A stretch of 64,000 bases of DNA, taken from contig NZ_JAMOHY010000015.1 in assembly GCF_024448695.1 (NCBI RefSeq), positions 1 through 64,000 of the forward strand. The letters run 5' to 3'. Source of the stretch: Stutzerimonas stutzeri (GTDB lineage: Bacteria; Pseudomonadota; Gammaproteobacteria; Pseudomonadales; Pseudomonadaceae). The notes beneath the pieces were generated by a model, which saw only the letters and a program-made list of their open reading frames with translations, was not told the origin of the DNA and did no database searches. Both the position numbers and the translations under genes were made by a program. This document shows positions 9,651 through 19,185 of this stretch, piece after piece; the first letter of the stretch is position 1, and the number at the start of each line of letters is the position of its first letter.

Positions 9651-9872
9651 TTACCGATTGTGGCGCCGCCTGAGCGGATCGAGCAGTTTCGACAGGCCGT
9701 TGTGGTCGATTTCCTGCATCAGCGCCAGCAACTGGCCGATTTCCCCCGGCGGAAAGCCCACCCTGGCGAACCAGTTGAGGTAGTTGCCCGGCAGATCGGC
9801 AATCAGCCGTCCCTTGTACTTGCCGTAAGGCATCGTTCGGGTCACTAGCAGCTCCAGGTCTTCGGGTTTCAT
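9651..9872 (-). CDS. DUF3820 family small protein
   Basis: 73 residues. MPYGKYKGRLIADLPGNYLNWF is the signature of DUF3820, a short family once described as quorum-sensing-regulated virulence factors in Pseudomonas; the same PYGKYKG motif also occurs in some exonuclease-like proteins. The molecular role is unknown. I start at MKPEDLELL. The 22 upstream codons read through Cys- and Gly-rich sequence unlike the family. It is convergent with the hypothetical gene upstream, 17 bases away, and divergent from the ankyrin gene. Confidence 0.8.
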   Translation of the reverse strand: MKPEDLELLVTRTMPYGKYKGRLIADLPGNYLNWFARVGFPPGEIGQLLALMQEIDHNGLSKLLDPLRRRHNR

Positions 9873-10048
9873 TACGACTGACCGATTGCAAGAAAGGCCG
9901 CAAATACTGCCACAGACCGACTCGTCCCCACAGGCCATTCAGCGCCGCTATCGGTCGTATAGACAGGCTCATGCGGGCAGATCGGTGCCTCTTTGGCACA
10001 ATGCCCGCATCGTCCGACACCGGACCATCGACAGCATCGAGGAAAGCC

Positions 10049-10576
10049 ATGACGGACCAACCCAATCCCGCACCTGAACTGGATGACGCCACCCTGGCAT
10101 TCGCCGAACAGGTGTTCGCCAGCGCCCGCGCCGGTGATGCCGAACGCCTGGGTGATCTCATTGACCAAGGCCTGCCTGTCAATATCCGCAACCACAACGG
10201 CGATAGCCTGCTGATGCTGACCAGCTACCACGGCCACTTCGAGGCCACGCGCCTGCTGCTGGAACGGGGTGCCGATCCGCAACTGCGCAACAACAAGGGC
10301 CAGACGCCATTGGCCGGCGCAGCGTTCAAGGGTGATCTGGACATGGTGAAGCTGCTGGTCGAGCGCGGCGCCGATGTCGAAGGCGCTTCAGCCGACGGCA
10401 AGACCGCGCTGATGATGGCCGCGATGTTCAACCGGACCGGGATCGTCGAATACCTGATCGAGCAGGGCGCAAACCCGCACGCCACCGACGTCAACGGCGC
10501 CACGCCCCTGGCCGCTGCAGCCTTGATGGGCGCGACCGACACCCAGGCCCTGCTGAGCAGCCTCGGCAAGGACTGA
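10049..10576 (+). CDS. Ankyrin repeat protein
   Basis: 175 residues with four to five ankyrin repeats between residues 25 and 170. The diagnostic repeats NHNGDSLLMLTSYHGHFEAT, NNKGQTPLAGAAFKGDLDMV and ADGKTALMMAAMFNRTGIV are each spaced by about 33 residues. There is no signal peptide, so it probably acts in the cytoplasm through protein contacts. ATG follows GAGGAAA at eight bases; the longer upstream frame lacks a ribosome site. A remembered P. aeruginosa neighbour of the FabH2-type synthase is also an ankyrin protein, so the pairing looks conserved. Confidence 0.88.
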   Translation: MTDQPNPAPELDDATLAFAEQVFASARAGDAERLGDLIDQGLPVNIRNHNGDSLLMLTSYHGHFEATRLLLERGADPQLRNNKGQTPLAGAAFKGDLDMVKLLVERGADVEGASADGKTALMMAAMFNRTGIVEYLIEQGANPHATDVNGATPLAAAALMGATDTQALLSSLGKD

Positions 10577-10629
10577 CCAAGCATGTCGCGCCAGTAGCGA
10601 TGGCGTTTAGGTCCGTCATTACACTGCCT

Positions 10630-10659
10630 GGTGGATCGATAAAACGTGATCCACCCTAC
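10630..10659. repeat. Short palindromic repeat (GTAGGGTGGA family)
   Basis: GGTGGATC and GATCCACC form an 8-base stem followed by CTAC. Read on the minus strand it begins GTAGGGTGGA. The same opening is found in a second hairpin inside hrpA at 29284. It lies between the ankyrin gene and the chemoreceptor gene. Confidence 0.6.
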
Positions 10660-10705
10660 AAGAGCACCCTGACGACTCAGCCAGCCAGTGGGACGGACCG
10701 TCCAC

Positions 10706-12724
10706 CTACGCCTTGAAGCGGCTGACGTTGTTCAACAGCGTGTCGGCCAGCTCACCCAGACGATTGGCCGTCTGGTGGTTGCTGCCCACTGCACTGCCGT
10801 TCTCCTCGGCCATGCGCGCAATCATGGTGACCTGCTTGGCGATTTCAGCCGAGGCCGTGCTCTGCTCGCGCAACGCATGGGAAATCTCCGCCACCGTGGC
10901 CAGCACCTGATTGGCCGCCTCACGAATACCGCCCATGGCCTCACCGGCATGCTGGGCACGCTGAACGCCTTCATGCACGCGCGCCACGCCCTGCTCCATG
11001 CCTGCCACAGCGTCCTGGGTGCCATGCTGGATCGACGCAACCATCTCGGTGATTTCCTTGGTCGAATTGGCCGTGCGCTCGGCCAGCTTGCGTACTTCGT
11101 CGGCAACCACCGCAAAGCCGCGCCCCTGCTCGCCGGCCCGCGCCGCCTCAATGGCCGCATTGAGCGCCAGCAGGTTGGTCTGGGCGGCGATGTCACCAAT
11201 CACACCGACAATCGCCGAAACCTGGCCCGAACGCTCACCCAGCTCTTCGACGGTTCGCGCCGAACTCTCGACCGAACGAGCGATCTCGCTGATCTCGGCA
11301 ACCACTGAGGCGACGATGTCGCCACCTTGGCGCGACAGATCACCGGAGTGCTTGGCCAGGCTGTCCGCCTCGCTGGCATTACGGGCGATATGCTCGATAC
11401 CGACGGTCATCTGCTCCACTGCGGCAGCCATGCTCGATGCCGCATCGCTCTGGCATTGCGAAGCCACATGAATCTGCCCGGACGAAGCCACCAGATTGCG
11501 CGCCGAATCGGCGACGTGATCGGAATTGTCCTTGATGCTGCCAATCAGACTGCGCATCGCCTCGGCCATCTCATTGAAGCTGCCGGCGACAAAACGCAAC
11601 TCGTCGCGCGCGGCCAGATCGATGCGTGCGGTCAGGTCGCCCGAGGCAAGCCGCTGACTGCCCTGGCGCAAGCTGCGAATGCTGTTCATCACCGACAGAT
11701 AGGCACCCACCGACAGATAGCCGATCAACCCCAGCACGGTAACCAGCGCAGCGATATTCAGGTACAGGACCTGTTGCGCACCTTCGATGCGCTGATTCAG
11801 CAGCGCATCCAGGGCAGGCAACAACACGTCGTACATCTGCGCATAACCAATGCTGATGGCCGCAGTGGTCATCTCGAAAAATTGTGCTGAAGACGTACTG
11901 TGCAGATCATCATGCAAGGTGATCTGCTCCACCACCTGGCTGACTTCACGGTGCTTGGCCCCCAAAGACTCGAACGCCCGTTGAAGATCGCCCGAGAGTT
12001 CTGGCCGTAGCGCGATTACCTTGTCGAGATTTTCACGCATGCCGCCCATGGCGGCCTTGATCTCCTCGGCGAGAACAATGATCGCAATGCGCCCTGCGTC
12101 ATCCACCTCGCCCTGGGCCAAAGCGCCTGCGCCCCGGGCACGCAGACGCCCGAAGCGCTCCAGCGCAAACGGCAGATCGTTGAGCGCCGTGGTCATCAGA
12201 TAGAAGGTTTCCGCCTCCGGGTCGAACGTCAGGGCATAGGTGTCCGACAGTGTTCGCTGGAAGCGCAGCAGCTCTGCGATCAGCGCCGTGTGGGCGGTGG
12301 CATTTTCGGCCTGTGACGCATTCAAGCCATTGCGCTTGATGGCATCCCAGGCGCTGTTGATTGCCCGCCATTGCTGCAGCTCGCGCCTATCCGCCGCCAG
12401 CGTACGCTCCAATTGGCGCAACGCTTCGTCAACGTTGGCTTCGCGCTCGCGTCGCCGGGCCGCAACTTCGGTGTCGCCACCGAGCAGCATCGAGGACAGC
12501 CCGCGATGCTGCTGCACATACTCCACCGTCTTCAGCAGGGGACGCGCCAAAGCCGTGGCAACCAGTTCATTCTGTGAGCGCTCGATGGTGCCATTGAGTT
12601 GCCCGGCCAGCGTCAGAATCAGGCTGGCAAAGGAAACAAGCGACAACAGGCCGAGCAGGCTGAATTTGACCGGATAGGACAGACGATTCATCAGTCCTTC
12701 GGCTGGTGAAAAGAGCATTTTCAT
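10706..12724 (-). CDS. Methyl-accepting chemotaxis protein with NIT-like sensor
   Basis: 672 residues. A membrane segment near residues 20-42 is followed by a roughly 270-residue helical periplasmic domain whose start ([14 protein letters not shown]) resembles the nitrate/nitrite-sensing NIT domain. A second membrane segment ([20 protein letters not shown]) leads to a HAMP domain and the signalling hairpin. The hairpin tip is conserved: [20 protein letters not shown], then [16 protein letters not shown]. No C-terminal CheR-binding pentapeptide is seen; the protein ends VSRFKA. I start at MKMLFS; the 25 upstream codons have no ribosome site. The ligand is unknown, and the NIT assignment is tentative. 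Confidence 0.87.
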   Translation of the reverse strand: MKMLFSPAEGLMNRLSYPVKFSLLGLLSLVSFASLILTLAGQLNGTIERSQNELVATALARPLLKTVEYVQQHRGLSSMLLGGDTEVAARRREREANVDEALRQLERTLAADRRELQQWRAINSAWDAIKRNGLNASQAENATAHTALIAELLRFQRTLSDTYALTFDPEAETFYLMTTALNDLPFALERFGRLRARGAGALAQGEVDDAGRIAIIVLAEEIKAAMGGMRENLDKVIALRPELSGDLQRAFESLGAKHREVSQVVEQITLHDDLHSTSSAQFFEMTTAAISIGYAQMYDVLLPALDALLNQRIEGAQQVLYLNIAALVTVLGLIGYLSVGAYLSVMNSIRSLRQGSQRLASGDLTARIDLAARDELRFVAGSFNEMAEAMRSLIGSIKDNSDHVADSARNLVASSGQIHVASQCQSDAASSMAAAVEQMTVGIEHIARNASEADSLAKHSGDLSRQGGDIVASVVAEISEIARSVESSARTVEELGERSGQVSAIVGVIGDIAAQTNLLALNAAIEAARAGEQGRGFAVVADEVRKLAERTANSTKEITEMVASIQHGTQDAVAGMEQGVARVHEGVQRAQHAGEAMGGIREAANQVLATVAEISHALREQSTASAEIAKQVTMIARMAEENGSAVGSNHQTANRLGELADTLLNNVSRFKA

Positions 12725-13176
12725 AGGTGTATTCCAGGACGATTCGTGACGTTCGCACGAAGCCGTTCGGTATTGCGCACAGGAGGCCGGAACACGCACG
12801 CACTTCAGTGTGGACCCGCATCAGAGTTTCCGCGTGCTTGCAGAATCGGCCACGACCGCAGGTGCGTCCCTGACCATAATCAAGGAATGCGCCATGACCG
12901 TGATATCACTGCGCCAGCATCCATCAAGACCCTGAAAACACAGGCGCTGGGCCCATGTAATGGTGCTGCGACCAACGGAAGCAGCCACCAACAGCTGCTC
13001 GAAAAAGCGAGCGGCAGCCTTTTCCGTACACGCCATGAGCCTTGATGAAAACTGTCAGCGGGAGGGTGCTCGCTGCGGCGGGCCATGAATGTCGAAACCA
13101 ATCGCTCATGTCGATTGCAGGGGCTGGCCGACTCCACCACACTGCCGTCATTCCCACCTGTGACCGGAGTTGCTTC
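12725..13176. other. Intergenic stretch, no gene recognised
   Basis: 452 bases between the divergent chemoreceptor and acidic-protein genes. Open frames here are short, overlap one another and lack ribosome sites. It presumably holds both promoters, but I see no convincing sigma-70 or sigma-28 motif and no strong palindrome. Confidence 0.5.
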
Positions 13177-13572
13177 ATGTCTGCACACACTTCCCTTTCG
13201 CGCGACACCATTCTGGCCCACCCGGACGCGCTGAACTGCACCATCTACCGCGCACACGCAACTGATCCGGACGGCGAAGAGCAAGACATGGGCGATGCAC
13301 GCATCGTCATCACCGGCACCTTCGAGCCACCGATCGAGTGGGACGCCAAGGAGCGCGCCGACTACTTCGACGGCATGCCGCCGGAAGCCTTTTTCACCGC
13401 CCTGTTCGCCAGCGAAGCCGAAGCCGACTCCAAGGGCTACTTCACCGTCGAGGCAGACGACTATGCCGCCGTCACCGACAAGGACGGCAACGTCGCCATG
13501 TATTACGTCTGCGAGCGTGGTGAGGATGACACCTACGTACTGCTACGCGAGGAAGACGAGGACGACGAATAA
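13177..13572 (+). CDS. Acidic hypothetical protein
   Basis: 131 residues, strongly acidic, ending in EEDEDDE. The start MSAHTSLSRD follows GGAG at good spacing. An upstream extension of 45 codons has no ribosome site and different composition. Residues 30-75 (GDARIVITGTFEPPIEWDAKE) look strand-rich. I recognise no family. It lies 35 bases upstream of the DUF445 gene on the same strand and may share its message. Confidence 0.7.
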   Translation: MSAHTSLSRDTILAHPDALNCTIYRAHATDPDGEEQDMGDARIVITGTFEPPIEWDAKERADYFDGMPPEAFFTALFASEAEADSKGYFTVEADDYAAVTDKDGNVAMYYVCERGEDDTYVLLREEDEDDE

Positions 13573-13607
13573 GCAGCGGCCAGGCCCGCCCCACCAAGAG
13601 GAATCGC

Positions 13608-14873
13608 ATGAGCCCTCTGCAACACCGCTGGCAGTCGCCGGTGGCTCGCATGAAGCTGGTCGCCGGCTGCCTGCTGCTGCTCGCCGCCCTGCTCTATGTG
13701 CTGGCCACCGCGATGGAGCCGCGCCATGCGGCCTGGGGCTATCTGGCCTCTTTCGCGGAGGCGGCCATGATCGGCGCCATTGCCGACTGGTTCGCCGTCA
13801 CCGCCCTGTTCCGCCGGCCACTGGGCCTGCCGATTCCGCACACGGCAATCATCCCGCGCAGCAAGGCACGCATCGGCCAAAGCCTGTCGACCTTCATCAC
13901 CACGCACTTTCTTGCCACGCCACTGGTGCTGAGCAAGCTGCAGGCACTGGATTTGGGTGGCCGCCTGGCCAACTGGTTGCGCCACCCGGACAACGCCGAA
14001 GCGGTCGGACGCCAGCTGGTCGGAATGGCACGCTTCGGCGCCGACTCGCTGCAGGATGAGCGCGTGCGCAGCTTCGTTCAGGCCAGGCTGACCGACCGCG
14101 TGCGCAAGGTGGATCTGGCGCCGCTCTGTGGCCAGATACTGGAAGTCCTCACGCATCAGGGCAAACACCAGGCCATGCTCGATGAAGCACTGATCCGGCT
14201 CGATGCCCTGCTGCAGGATGAGGACACCCGCACCCTGGTGGCCAATGCCATCACCGCCGAGGTCCGCACCCTGCGCTATCTGGGTCTGGGCAAAGCCGTA
14301 GGCGGCTGGTCGGCGAACAAGTTCGTCGACGGCATCTCGGCACTGATCGCCGAAGTCGCCAGCGACCCGCTGCATCCCCTGCGCGAGCGCTTCGACGAGC
14401 ATCTGGCAGGCTATATCGAACGTCTCAGGCACGATCCAGGCTATCGACTGGAAGTCGAGCGTATCGTCGCCCAGCTCCTCGAACATCCAGCCACTACCAC
14501 CTATATCCAGTCACTCTGGAAAGAACTGACCGAGTGGCTGCAGGCCGATCTGGCCAGCCCCGAATCGAGAATTGGCCGGCGTATCGTCAGGCTCACGCAA
14601 GGCCTCGGCGAAGCGCTGGCGAGCGACCCCTCCATACGCAACTGGATCAATGAACGCCTGCTGGCCACGGCGCCAGCCATGCTCGAACGCTACCGCGGGC
14701 AGATTGGCGCCTATATCGCACAGCGCGTGGAAAACTGGGAAAGCCGGGAACTGGTCGAGCAGATGGAGCAGAGCGTCGGCAAGGACCTGCAATACATTCG
14801 TATCAACGGCACGCTGGTCGGCGGGCTGGTCGGGCTGGCGCTGCATGCCCTGACCCAGTTGGCCACCGGCTGA
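13608..14873 (+). CDS. DUF445 family inner membrane protein (YjiN-like)
   Basis: 421 residues. A membrane segment near residues 15-35 precedes the family signature ASFAEAAMIGAIADWFAVTALFRRP, then PLGLPIPHTAIIPRSKARIG. The long middle is helical and charged, and a second hydrophobic segment (LVGGLVGLALHAL) closes the protein. This topology, two membrane anchors around a large helical domain, is typical of DUF445, whose function is unknown. AGAGGAA precedes the ATG. Confidence 0.85.
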   Translation: MSPLQHRWQSPVARMKLVAGCLLLLAALLYVLATAMEPRHAAWGYLASFAEAAMIGAIADWFAVTALFRRPLGLPIPHTAIIPRSKARIGQSLSTFITTHFLATPLVLSKLQALDLGGRLANWLRHPDNAEAVGRQLVGMARFGADSLQDERVRSFVQARLTDRVRKVDLAPLCGQILEVLTHQGKHQAMLDEALIRLDALLQDEDTRTLVANAITAEVRTLRYLGLGKAVGGWSANKFVDGISALIAEVASDPLHPLRERFDEHLAGYIERLRHDPGYRLEVERIVAQLLEHPATTTYIQSLWKELTEWLQADLASPESRIGRRIVRLTQGLGEALASDPSIRNWINERLLATAPAMLERYRGQIGAYIAQRVENWESRELVEQMEQSVGKDLQYIRINGTLVGGLVGLALHALTQLATG

Positions 14874-14875
14874 CC

Positions 14876-15535
14876 TCAGGTGCTGAGCAGACGCATCCGT
14901 TCACTGAGCTGGCTAGCGCTGGCATCGCCCGTCAGGGGCTGGTCGCATTGCAACACGGCCGGCGCGCCATCCAGGTACCACAGGCGGTTGGCCAGCTCGT
15001 CCGCATCTCGGGCCTCGTGGGTCACGCAGATCATCGCCATGCCTGGATGAGTATCGAGCAGCCGGGCGATCAGTGCGCGCAGTTCGCAAGCACGGTCCGG
15101 GTCCAGCGAGGCGAAGGGTTCGTCCAGCAACAGCAGTTGCGGCTTGACTGCCAGGCAACGCGCCAGTGCCGCTCGGCGCGCCATGCCCAGCGAAAGCTGG
15201 TCCGGCAGGCGGCCACCCGCCCCGGCAAGCCCCACCTCGCCAAGCAGTCGCTCGATATCCGCAGGCTCCGCGCCGACCAGCGCCAGGTTCTGCCGCAACG
15301 TACGCCAGGGCAGCAAACGATGTTCCTGAAACAGGTAGCCGATACGCAGCCCGTCGTGCGCCTGAATCATCGGACTCAGTCGACTGTCCAGCCCGGCAAT
15401 GGCGTTGAGCAAGGTGGTCTTGCCCGCGCCGGAAGGCCCCAGCAGACAGATGCGGTCGCCTTCGGCCACGGTCGCAACGACCCTGCCGATGACCGGATGC
15501 CCCACCACCGGCCCATCCACATACAGTTCAAGCAT
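14876..15535 (-). CDS. ABC importer ATPase, nitrate/sulfonate/taurine class
   Basis: 219 residues, short for the class. Walker A is GPSGAGKTT, the Q loop is YLFQEHRLLPW, the signature is LSLGMARRAALARCLA (LSGGQ in most relatives, here LSLGM), and Walker B is LLLLDEPFASLD, followed by a switch histidine in VTHEA. It starts MLELYVDG, overlapping the permease gene end by eight bases, so the two are translationally coupled. It is the third gene of a solute-binding protein, permease, ATPase operon. Substrate is not readable. Confidence 0.88.
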   Translation of the reverse strand: MLELYVDGPVVGHPVIGRVVATVAEGDRICLLGPSGAGKTTLLNAIAGLDSRLSPMIQAHDGLRIGYLFQEHRLLPWRTLRQNLALVGAEPADIERLLGEVGLAGAGGRLPDQLSLGMARRAALARCLAVKPQLLLLDEPFASLDPDRACELRALIARLLDTHPGMAMICVTHEARDADELANRLWYLDGAPAVLQCDQPLTGDASASQLSERMRLLST

Positions 15536-16289
15536 GCGAACCGCCCGCCGCACGCCAGGCCGACGAACGCCGCTCCAGCGGTTGCAGAAGCACCAGCTCA
15601 ATCAGCTGCACCACTGCAATAAAGGCGAGGCTGTAGGCCAGGATGCTCGCCACATCGAATATCTGGAAGGCCATGTGCAGCTGGAAACCGATCCCGTCCG
15701 AGCGTCCCAGCAACTCAACCACCAACACGATCTTCCAGATCAGCGCCAGTCCGCCACGTGTCGCGGCCATCAGATAGGGAAACAGCTGCGCAAGCCAGAC
15801 ATCTGCCAGCCGTTGCCAGCGACTGAAGCCATACACCCGCGCCATCTGCTCCAGCTTCGGATCGAGGCTGCGCGCGCCTTCACGCAGGGTCACCGCGACG
15901 TTCGGCACCTTGTTGATCACCACCGCCAGCACCGCCGCTGCCTCCACCAGGCCGAACCAGACATAGAGCAGGATGATGGTCACCAGCGCCGGCAGGTTGA
16001 GGAACAGCACCAGTAACGGGTCCAGCAGCGCATTGGCCAGCCGAGAACGGCCCATCCAGATGCCGATCAGTGTGCCCAGCAGCATCGCCAGCACAAAGCT
16101 GAAGATCACCCGGCGCAGGGTTACGCCCAGGTGATGGGTCAGTTCGCCGCTTTGCAGCGCCAGCCAGAAGGCGTCCAGCACCGCCAGCGGTGTCGGCAGC
16201 AATGAGGTCTGAGCGATCAATGCAATAAACCCCCACACCACTACGGCCAGTGGCAGCGCAATCCAGCAGGCCCAGCGTGTGGAAGTCAC
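15528..16289 (-). CDS. ABC importer permease, SsuC/TauC-like
   Basis: 253 residues with about six membrane segments. The start is GTG, overlapping the stop of the binding-protein gene by four bases (GTGA). The EAA loop that contacts the ATPase is EGARSLDPKLEQMARVYGFS, near residues 140-160. PALVTIILLYVWFGL matches the nitrate/sulfonate/taurine permease family. It works with the ATPase downstream and the binding protein upstream. Confidence 0.9.
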   Translation of the reverse strand: MTSTRWACWIALPLAVVVWGFIALIAQTSLLPTPLAVLDAFWLALQSGELTHHLGVTLRRVIFSFVLAMLLGTLIGIWMGRSRLANALLDPLLVLFLNLPALVTIILLYVWFGLVEAAAVLAVVINKVPNVAVTLREGARSLDPKLEQMARVYGFSRWQRLADVWLAQLFPYLMAATRGGLALIWKIVLVVELLGRSDGIGFQLHMAFQIFDVASILAYSLAFIAVVQLIELVLLQPLERRSSAWRAAGGSHA

Positions 16290-17317
16290 CGGTCGGCCTG
16301 GAAAAGTTCAGCCGGCATCAGCCTCGCCGGAGCGGCGCCGGCAAGCCTCAGCAACTGGTGCAGGTGGGCGATGCGCGCTTCGTTCAATGGCGGCGCGATA
16401 CCCTCGACGAAACTATCGCGCAACGCGGCGAAAACCGCGTCGTCGGCGGCGCGCATCAGAGGGCGGATGGCCTCCCAGTGGGCGGGTTCCTGTGCCAGTT
16501 GCGCCTTGGTCTGGTGCAATGCTCGCGCGAAGCCTGTCAGCAAGGTTTCATTGCGTGCCGCCCAGGCCTCGGGAAACAGATAGCCAAGCACGGGCAGATT
16601 CGGCTCCAGCTCCAATTCAAGCAACAGATCCGCCAGAGCAAATGCCGTACGCACACCGCCTTCGCCGCGCATCCGTGCCGAAAACTGCCAGAAGGTCAGC
16701 AGCGCATCCGCCTGCCCGCGGCGCAGCGCCTGACTCAGCAGCGGTGGCGCAGCGTACTGCACGTGTACCTCGTCCGCCAGGTCGATTCCCTGCCCGGCGG
16801 CGGCCCGCTGCAGCAACAGCCAGCCGAGCCCATCCGGGCCACCGGCGACACCTATACGCTTGCCGCGCAGGTCGGCCAGGGTACGGACATCACTGCCCTC
16901 GGTGACCAGCACTTCGCCGATCTGCGACGAAAACGGCACATAGCGATAACCCGTTCCAGCCTCGTAGCGCGCCTGTGCCCAGAGCAGATCACTCACCGCG
17001 CCATCAACGCTGCCGCTGGAAACCGCCAGACGCGAGGCCGGCAGGTCAGCCACCAGCCGCACCTTCAACTCAAAACCGTTGGCCTGGTCAAGCCGGTGAC
17101 GCTTGAGATGGTCGAGTTCCCAATGCGCAGTACCAAACTGCAGGACGCTCAGCGTCAGGATCGGCAAAGCCCCCTTCTCGCCCGGCGCGGCGATGGCTGC
17201 GCTGACGAACAAGGCAGACCCCATCAGCAGCAACCGCGCGGCACGATAGGAAAGGCGCAGCAAAGCGTTCAGGGAATCTGCGAGGGTACGGGCGAGGTAC
17301 GACGATAAAGGCATCAT
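16286..17317 (-). CDS. ABC importer solute-binding protein, SsuA/NMT1-like
   Basis: 343 residues. The hydrophobic LLLMGSALFVSAAIAAP near residues 30-45 is a plausible signal peptide with cleavage after AIAA. That leaves a long N-terminal tail, so a shorter start at the internal Met (residue 32) is also possible. The mature domain has the fold markers of nitrate/sulfonate/taurine/pyrimidine binding proteins (GSVDGAVSDLLWA, LRGKRIGVAGGPDGLGWLL, ALRRGQADALLTFW). First gene of the three-gene operon. Its ligand is unknown; nothing adjacent, such as a monooxygenase, points to sulfonates. Confidence 0.83.
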   Translation of the reverse strand: MMPLSSYLARTLADSLNALLRLSYRAARLLLMGSALFVSAAIAAPGEKGALPILTLSVLQFGTAHWELDHLKRHRLDQANGFELKVRLVADLPASRLAVSSGSVDGAVSDLLWAQARYEAGTGYRYVPFSSQIGEVLVTEGSDVRTLADLRGKRIGVAGGPDGLGWLLLQRAAAGQGIDLADEVHVQYAAPPLLSQALRRGQADALLTFWQFSARMRGEGGVRTAFALADLLLELELEPNLPVLGYLFPEAWAARNETLLTGFARALHQTKAQLAQEPAHWEAIRPLMRAADDAVFAALRDSFVEGIAPPLNEARIAHLHQLLRLAGAAPARLMPAELFQADR

Positions 17318-17453
17318 GCCGGCAGGTTACGAATCCTCCGGGCCGGCACGAATGATACTTTGGTGCTTCTTCGCTGCTGCGATGGTCGCAGCAGAGCAGC
17401 CGCACACAGATCAGGCATAATCCGGCACTGGCCCAGTCACCTGGCGGATCGAT

Positions 17454-18149
17454 ATGCAACTGGCAAGAATCAACCGGCTTCTCGCCGGCAAGGCCGTACC
17501 CTACACCCGTCCCGGCAGCCACAGCGCCATTGCCAAGCAGCCGCTCGAAGGCCCGGTGCAGGTCGGCCCCGAAGGCCTGGAGGGTGACGAGCAGGGCGAC
17601 CGCAAGGTACATGGTGGCCTTTACAAGGCCGTGCATCATTATCCCTACGAGCATTACCGCCGCTGGCAGGAACAGCTGGGCGCCCTGCTACTGCTGGAAC
17701 AGCCCGGCGCTTTCGGCGAGAACATCAGCACCTGCGGACTGAGCGAAGCGGATCTGTGCCTGGGAGATGTGCTGCGTTGCGGTGAAACGCTGCTGGAAGT
17801 CGTCCAGACGCGACAGCCCTGCTGGAAACTCAACGACCGCTTCGGCATCCCCGACATGGCCCTGCGCGTGCAGCAAACCGGGATGACCGGCTGGTACTAC
17901 CGGGTGCTGGAACCTGGCGAGCTGGAAGCCGGGCAGATGCTGAACCTCGAACACCGGCCCTTCCCGCGCTGGCCGCTGAGCCGGGTACTGGAAGTGCTTT
18001 ACCAGCGCACGCTGGATCAGACCGCCCTGCTCGAACTGAGCGAACTGCCGCTGGTACCCTCCTGGCAAAAACTGGTCGAACGGCGGTTGAACCAACACAG
18101 CGTGGAAGACTGGAGCAAGCGCCTGTACGGGGCCGACTCCGAGGGCTGA
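17454..18149 (+). CDS. yiiM: MOSC domain protein, YiiM-like
   Basis: 231 residues. An N-terminal MOSC barrel, in which VGPEGLEGDEQGDRKVHGG is the family core and C123 in TRQPCWKLNDRFG is the conserved cysteine, is followed by the C-terminal three-helix extension found in E. coli YiiM. Such proteins bind a molybdenum cofactor and help detoxify N-hydroxylated bases. Gene order gives no partner. It is divergent from the ABC importer, and the 136-base gap must hold both promoters. Confidence 0.87.
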   Translation: MQLARINRLLAGKAVPYTRPGSHSAIAKQPLEGPVQVGPEGLEGDEQGDRKVHGGLYKAVHHYPYEHYRRWQEQLGALLLLEQPGAFGENISTCGLSEADLCLGDVLRCGETLLEVVQTRQPCWKLNDRFGIPDMALRVQQTGMTGWYYRVLEPGELEAGQMLNLEHRPFPRWPLSRVLEVLYQRTLDQTALLELSELPLVPSWQKLVERRLNQHSVEDWSKRLYGADSEG

Positions 18150-18258
18150 CCGCGATTGTCCACAAAGCTCTCTGCGACCAATGGCGCAGCCCAGACTGTG
18201 CGCTGCGCCACAGCGTCCGGATGGGGAGGTGATACCTTCGCGCCCGTCATTTTCCAGC

Positions 18259-18621
18259 ATGGGAACCGTCGTGAAACTACTTATCCAGAGCGCTGCCCTG
18301 GCACTGGCCGCCACCATCGCCAGCCATACCTTTGCCGAAGCCGAGCCGCCCGCCACCCTGGCCGAAGCGGTCACTCACTTCTCCGAATACAACAAGCGGC
18401 TCGACCAGTCACTTGCTCAAGAGCTGACATCCGAGCGAATGATGGAAATCCACGAGCTCACCTATACGCTCCAGGCCGCGCTGGCGATGATCAACGAAGA
18501 AATGGACGGGCTTGCCGACACGCTGGAAGAAATCCATATCGCCTCGGAAGCCCGCAATGCAGAAGATGTTGAGTCATACGGGGCCGATTATCTGAAAACC
18601 GCAAGAGCGGTGATCAAGTAG
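18259..18621 (+). CDS. Small exported protein, DUF6746-like
   Basis: 120 residues from this ATG; a GTG 12 bases further in (VKLLIQSA) is preceded by GGGAA and would give a more standard signal peptide, so the start is uncertain. The hydrophobic LLIQSAALALAATIASHTFA is a signal with cleavage after TFA. The mature part is one long helical region (SERMMEIHELTYTLQAALAM, then MDGLADTLEEIHIASEARN). It resembles short periplasmic Pseudomonas proteins of unknown role that I recall as DUF6746. Convergent with the lipoprotein gene 12 bases away. Confidence 0.7.
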   Translation: MGTVVKLLIQSAALALAATIASHTFAEAEPPATLAEAVTHFSEYNKRLDQSLAQELTSERMMEIHELTYTLQAALAMINEEMDGLADTLEEIHIASEARNAEDVESYGADYLKTARAVIK

Positions 18622-18633
18622 AACGCAGACTGC

Positions 18634-19059
18634 TCAGGGCTCTTCGGCAACGATATCGAAACCGATCTGGTTATCGACGATCACGCGATACTCCAGCGTC
18701 TGTCCTGCCACCACCTGCGCCAGTTTTTCGCGGCGCAGGCTGAGCTTGCCGCACAGGGTGTCATCCAGTGGATCAGTGCTGATGCTGACAATCCGCGCCC
18801 CGCTCGGCACCTGGAAGCGCACCACCTCGCCCACATGAATCCGCGCTGCCAGCTCACGGTCGATCAACACGGCGATATAACAGCCGCCACCCCGAAGACC
18901 GAAGTCCCGCGTCACCACAACCTCACCGGCATTTTCCAATGGCTGCTGGTAGGCCAGTACCCGATCCTCGGGGATCGGCTTGATATCCTCCGGGTCAGGC
19001 TGCCAGGAAGAACAGGCTGTCAGTGACAGCAGAGAGGTCAGAGCTACGATCAGACGCAT
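18634..19059 (-). CDS. Predicted lipoprotein
   Basis: 141 residues. The start MRLIVALTS follows AAGGAA. The signal ends in the lipobox LSLTAC with the cysteine at about residue 15. The mature domain alternates strands (EVVVTRDFGLRGGGCYIAVL, VVRFQVPSGARIVSIS) and has two further cysteines that may form a disulfide. The family is not recognised with confidence; similar short lipoproteins are common in Pseudomonas. The fate signal after the lipid Cys (SSW) suggests outer membrane. Confidence 0.72.
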   Translation of the reverse strand: MRLIVALTSLLSLTACSSWQPDPEDIKPIPEDRVLAYQQPLENAGEVVVTRDFGLRGGGCYIAVLIDRELAARIHVGEVVRFQVPSGARIVSISTDPLDDTLCGKLSLRREKLAQVVAGQTLEYRVIVDNQIGFDIVAEEP

Positions 19060-19185
19060 GGCGATTCCTTGGCAATTAAGCGCACCGGGCATCCGGTACG
19101 CGGCAATATGACAGCGTCGAGAATGCCAGATAACCCGACGACTGCGAGAATCTGTCTGGCGTTCGCCATGAAACGCCGGCCTCGC

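Noticed and set aside
10688-10705. Inverted repeat GTGGGACGG/CCGTCCAC after the chemoreceptor gene
   Set aside because: Short, with no T tract on the transcribed strand; could be chance.
13295-14059. 254-codon frame overlapping the acidic protein and DUF445 genes
   Set aside because: Same strand but other frame; low-complexity Pro/Ser/Arg-rich product without family similarity.
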